From assembly GCA_021832495.1 (NCBI GenBank), contig JAKBKR010000164.1, forward strand, positions 1 through 5,410: 5,410 nucleotides of DNA, read 5' to 3'. Positions 4,965-5,410 of this stretch are shown piece after piece; position 1 is the first letter of the stretch; the number at the start of each line of letters is the position of its first letter. A program made the position numbers and the translations under genes. Below the pieces are notes generated by a model. It was not told the DNA's origin and did not search any database. It was given only the letters and a program-made list of their open reading frames with translations. The stretch comes from a bacterium (GTDB taxonomy: Archaea > Thermoplasmatota > Thermoplasmata > Lutacidiplasmatales > UBA184).

Positions 4965-5410
4965 TCCCGGTGCTGGTCCGCCCACCCCCTTTGAGGAACG
5001 GTGCCAAGAAGATGCCGAGCGGGGTGATCTCGATCACGTACTGCGCCCGGCTATGCGTCGCACCCCGAACTTTGATAATCTGGAGGGTTCGAAGAAGATC
5101 CCCCTGGCGCTGGATGTTGCCGAGCAATATGACCCCATCGGCAATGTTCTCCTCCACGCCGTAAAGAGAGTAACGGTCCGCCTGAGGGCCGATCTCGCTG
5201 ACAAGCAACGTCGTGCAGTCGATATCGGAGAGCGACTTACCCAACTTCAGGATGAAATCTCGGATCTTCTCCTCGTGGCGTATCCGGAAACAGACCGAAG
5301 TGACCGAGTCCAGGACCAGTCGCTGAATCTTCAACGTGTTCGCCAGATCTACAATCGCTGTAATCAAGAGGTCAATATCCTCGGGGGTGAGTTCTTGTTT
5401 GGAGAGGCCT
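4957..5410 (-). CDS. KaiC-like ATPase, C-terminal half (5' end beyond the window)
   Basis: About 150 C-terminal residues of a KaiC-family RecA-type ATPase are present. The frame stays open to the window edge, with LTPEDIDLL just upstream of the TTG at 5367, so that TTG is internal and the Walker A half lies outside. Counting from it, Walker B is RLVLDSVTSV (16-25). The strand CTTLLVSEI (51-59) is followed by the family hallmark GVEENIADGVILL (70-82). KVRGATHS (99-106) matches KaiC's KxRGTxH, where Lys and Arg from one subunit complete the ATP site of the next in a hexameric ring. ITPLGIFL (114-121) closes the fold. Because these motifs are intact, this is the best candidate for the active ATPase of the operon, although its P-loop cannot be seen. 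Its stop overlaps the start of the next gene by 8 bases. Whether it has one or two KaiC domains cannot be told. Confidence 0.88.
   Translation of the reverse strand, partial: GLSKQELTPEDIDLLITAIVDLANTLKIQRLVLDSVTSVCFRIRHEEKIRDFILKLGKSLSDIDCTTLLVSEIGPQADRYSLYGVEENIADGVILLGNIQRQGDLLRTLQIIKVRGATHSRAQYVIEITPLGIFLAPFLKGGGRTSTGNG
5050..5073 (-). other. KaiC-type trans-acting Lys-x-Arg motif (KVRGATHS)
   Basis: This segment encodes KVRGATHS in the partial KaiC-like gene. In cyanobacterial KaiC the equivalent Lys and Arg contact ATP bound to the adjacent subunit. It predicts ring assembly and is the reference for judging which parts the two downstream paralogues have lost. Confidence 0.75.

Overview
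The window looks like archaeal chromosomal DNA, moderately GC-rich and densely coded. Three things point to an archaeon: the C-terminal end of an aconitase-X-type protein most like the large subunit of archaeal phosphomevalonate dehydratase (modified mevalonate route to isoprenoid lipids); a cluster of KaiC/RAD55-type RecA-fold proteins, a group greatly expanded in archaea; and a strong GGAGGTG ribosome binding site. I cannot name a phylum. A Thermoplasmatota-like or other GC-rich euryarchaeal lineage is a guess. Lineages that use other mevalonate variants (Sulfolobales, haloarchaea, Thermoplasmatales) fit less well.

Layout. (1) Bases 1-448, + strand: the 3' end of the dehydratase gene. (2) Bases 449-895: a 447-base stretch with no convincing gene. 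Its first half (about 477-638) is packed with inverted repeats: two abutting 7-bp hairpins, a 13-base near-palindrome, a long-range helix of about 11 bp, and a 14-bp hairpin with a 4-base bulge. It may encode a structured RNA or a cis-acting element. (3) Bases 896-3589, + strand: an 897-residue protein with four N-terminal membrane segments and a very large cytoplasmic part. That part carries a tandemly duplicated domain of about 250 residues that I do not recognise. (4) Bases 3586-5410, - strand: three consecutive overlapping genes for RecA/KaiC-fold proteins, listed here in transcription order. The first is cut by the window edge and keeps KaiC catalytic and inter-subunit motifs in its C-terminal half. 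The second is a small RecA-fold protein with no P-loop. The third has a P-loop-shaped segment whose essential lysine is replaced by isoleucine but which still has the KaiC-type Lys-x-Arg 'finger'.

How they may work together. The minus-strand trio is almost certainly one translationally coupled operon. The likely theme is one active KaiC-type ATPase with two degenerate paralogues that could act as regulatory or structural partners, possibly in a mixed ring. KaiC-like ATPases have been proposed as signalling hubs in archaea. The membrane protein converges on this operon so tightly that the two stop codons share bases. That arrangement alone does not prove a functional link, but a membrane platform with a duplicated helical cytosolic domain next to a signalling-type ATPase operon deserves a look. 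The most noteworthy items are the degenerate KaiC trio, the duplicated-domain membrane protein and the structured intergenic region.
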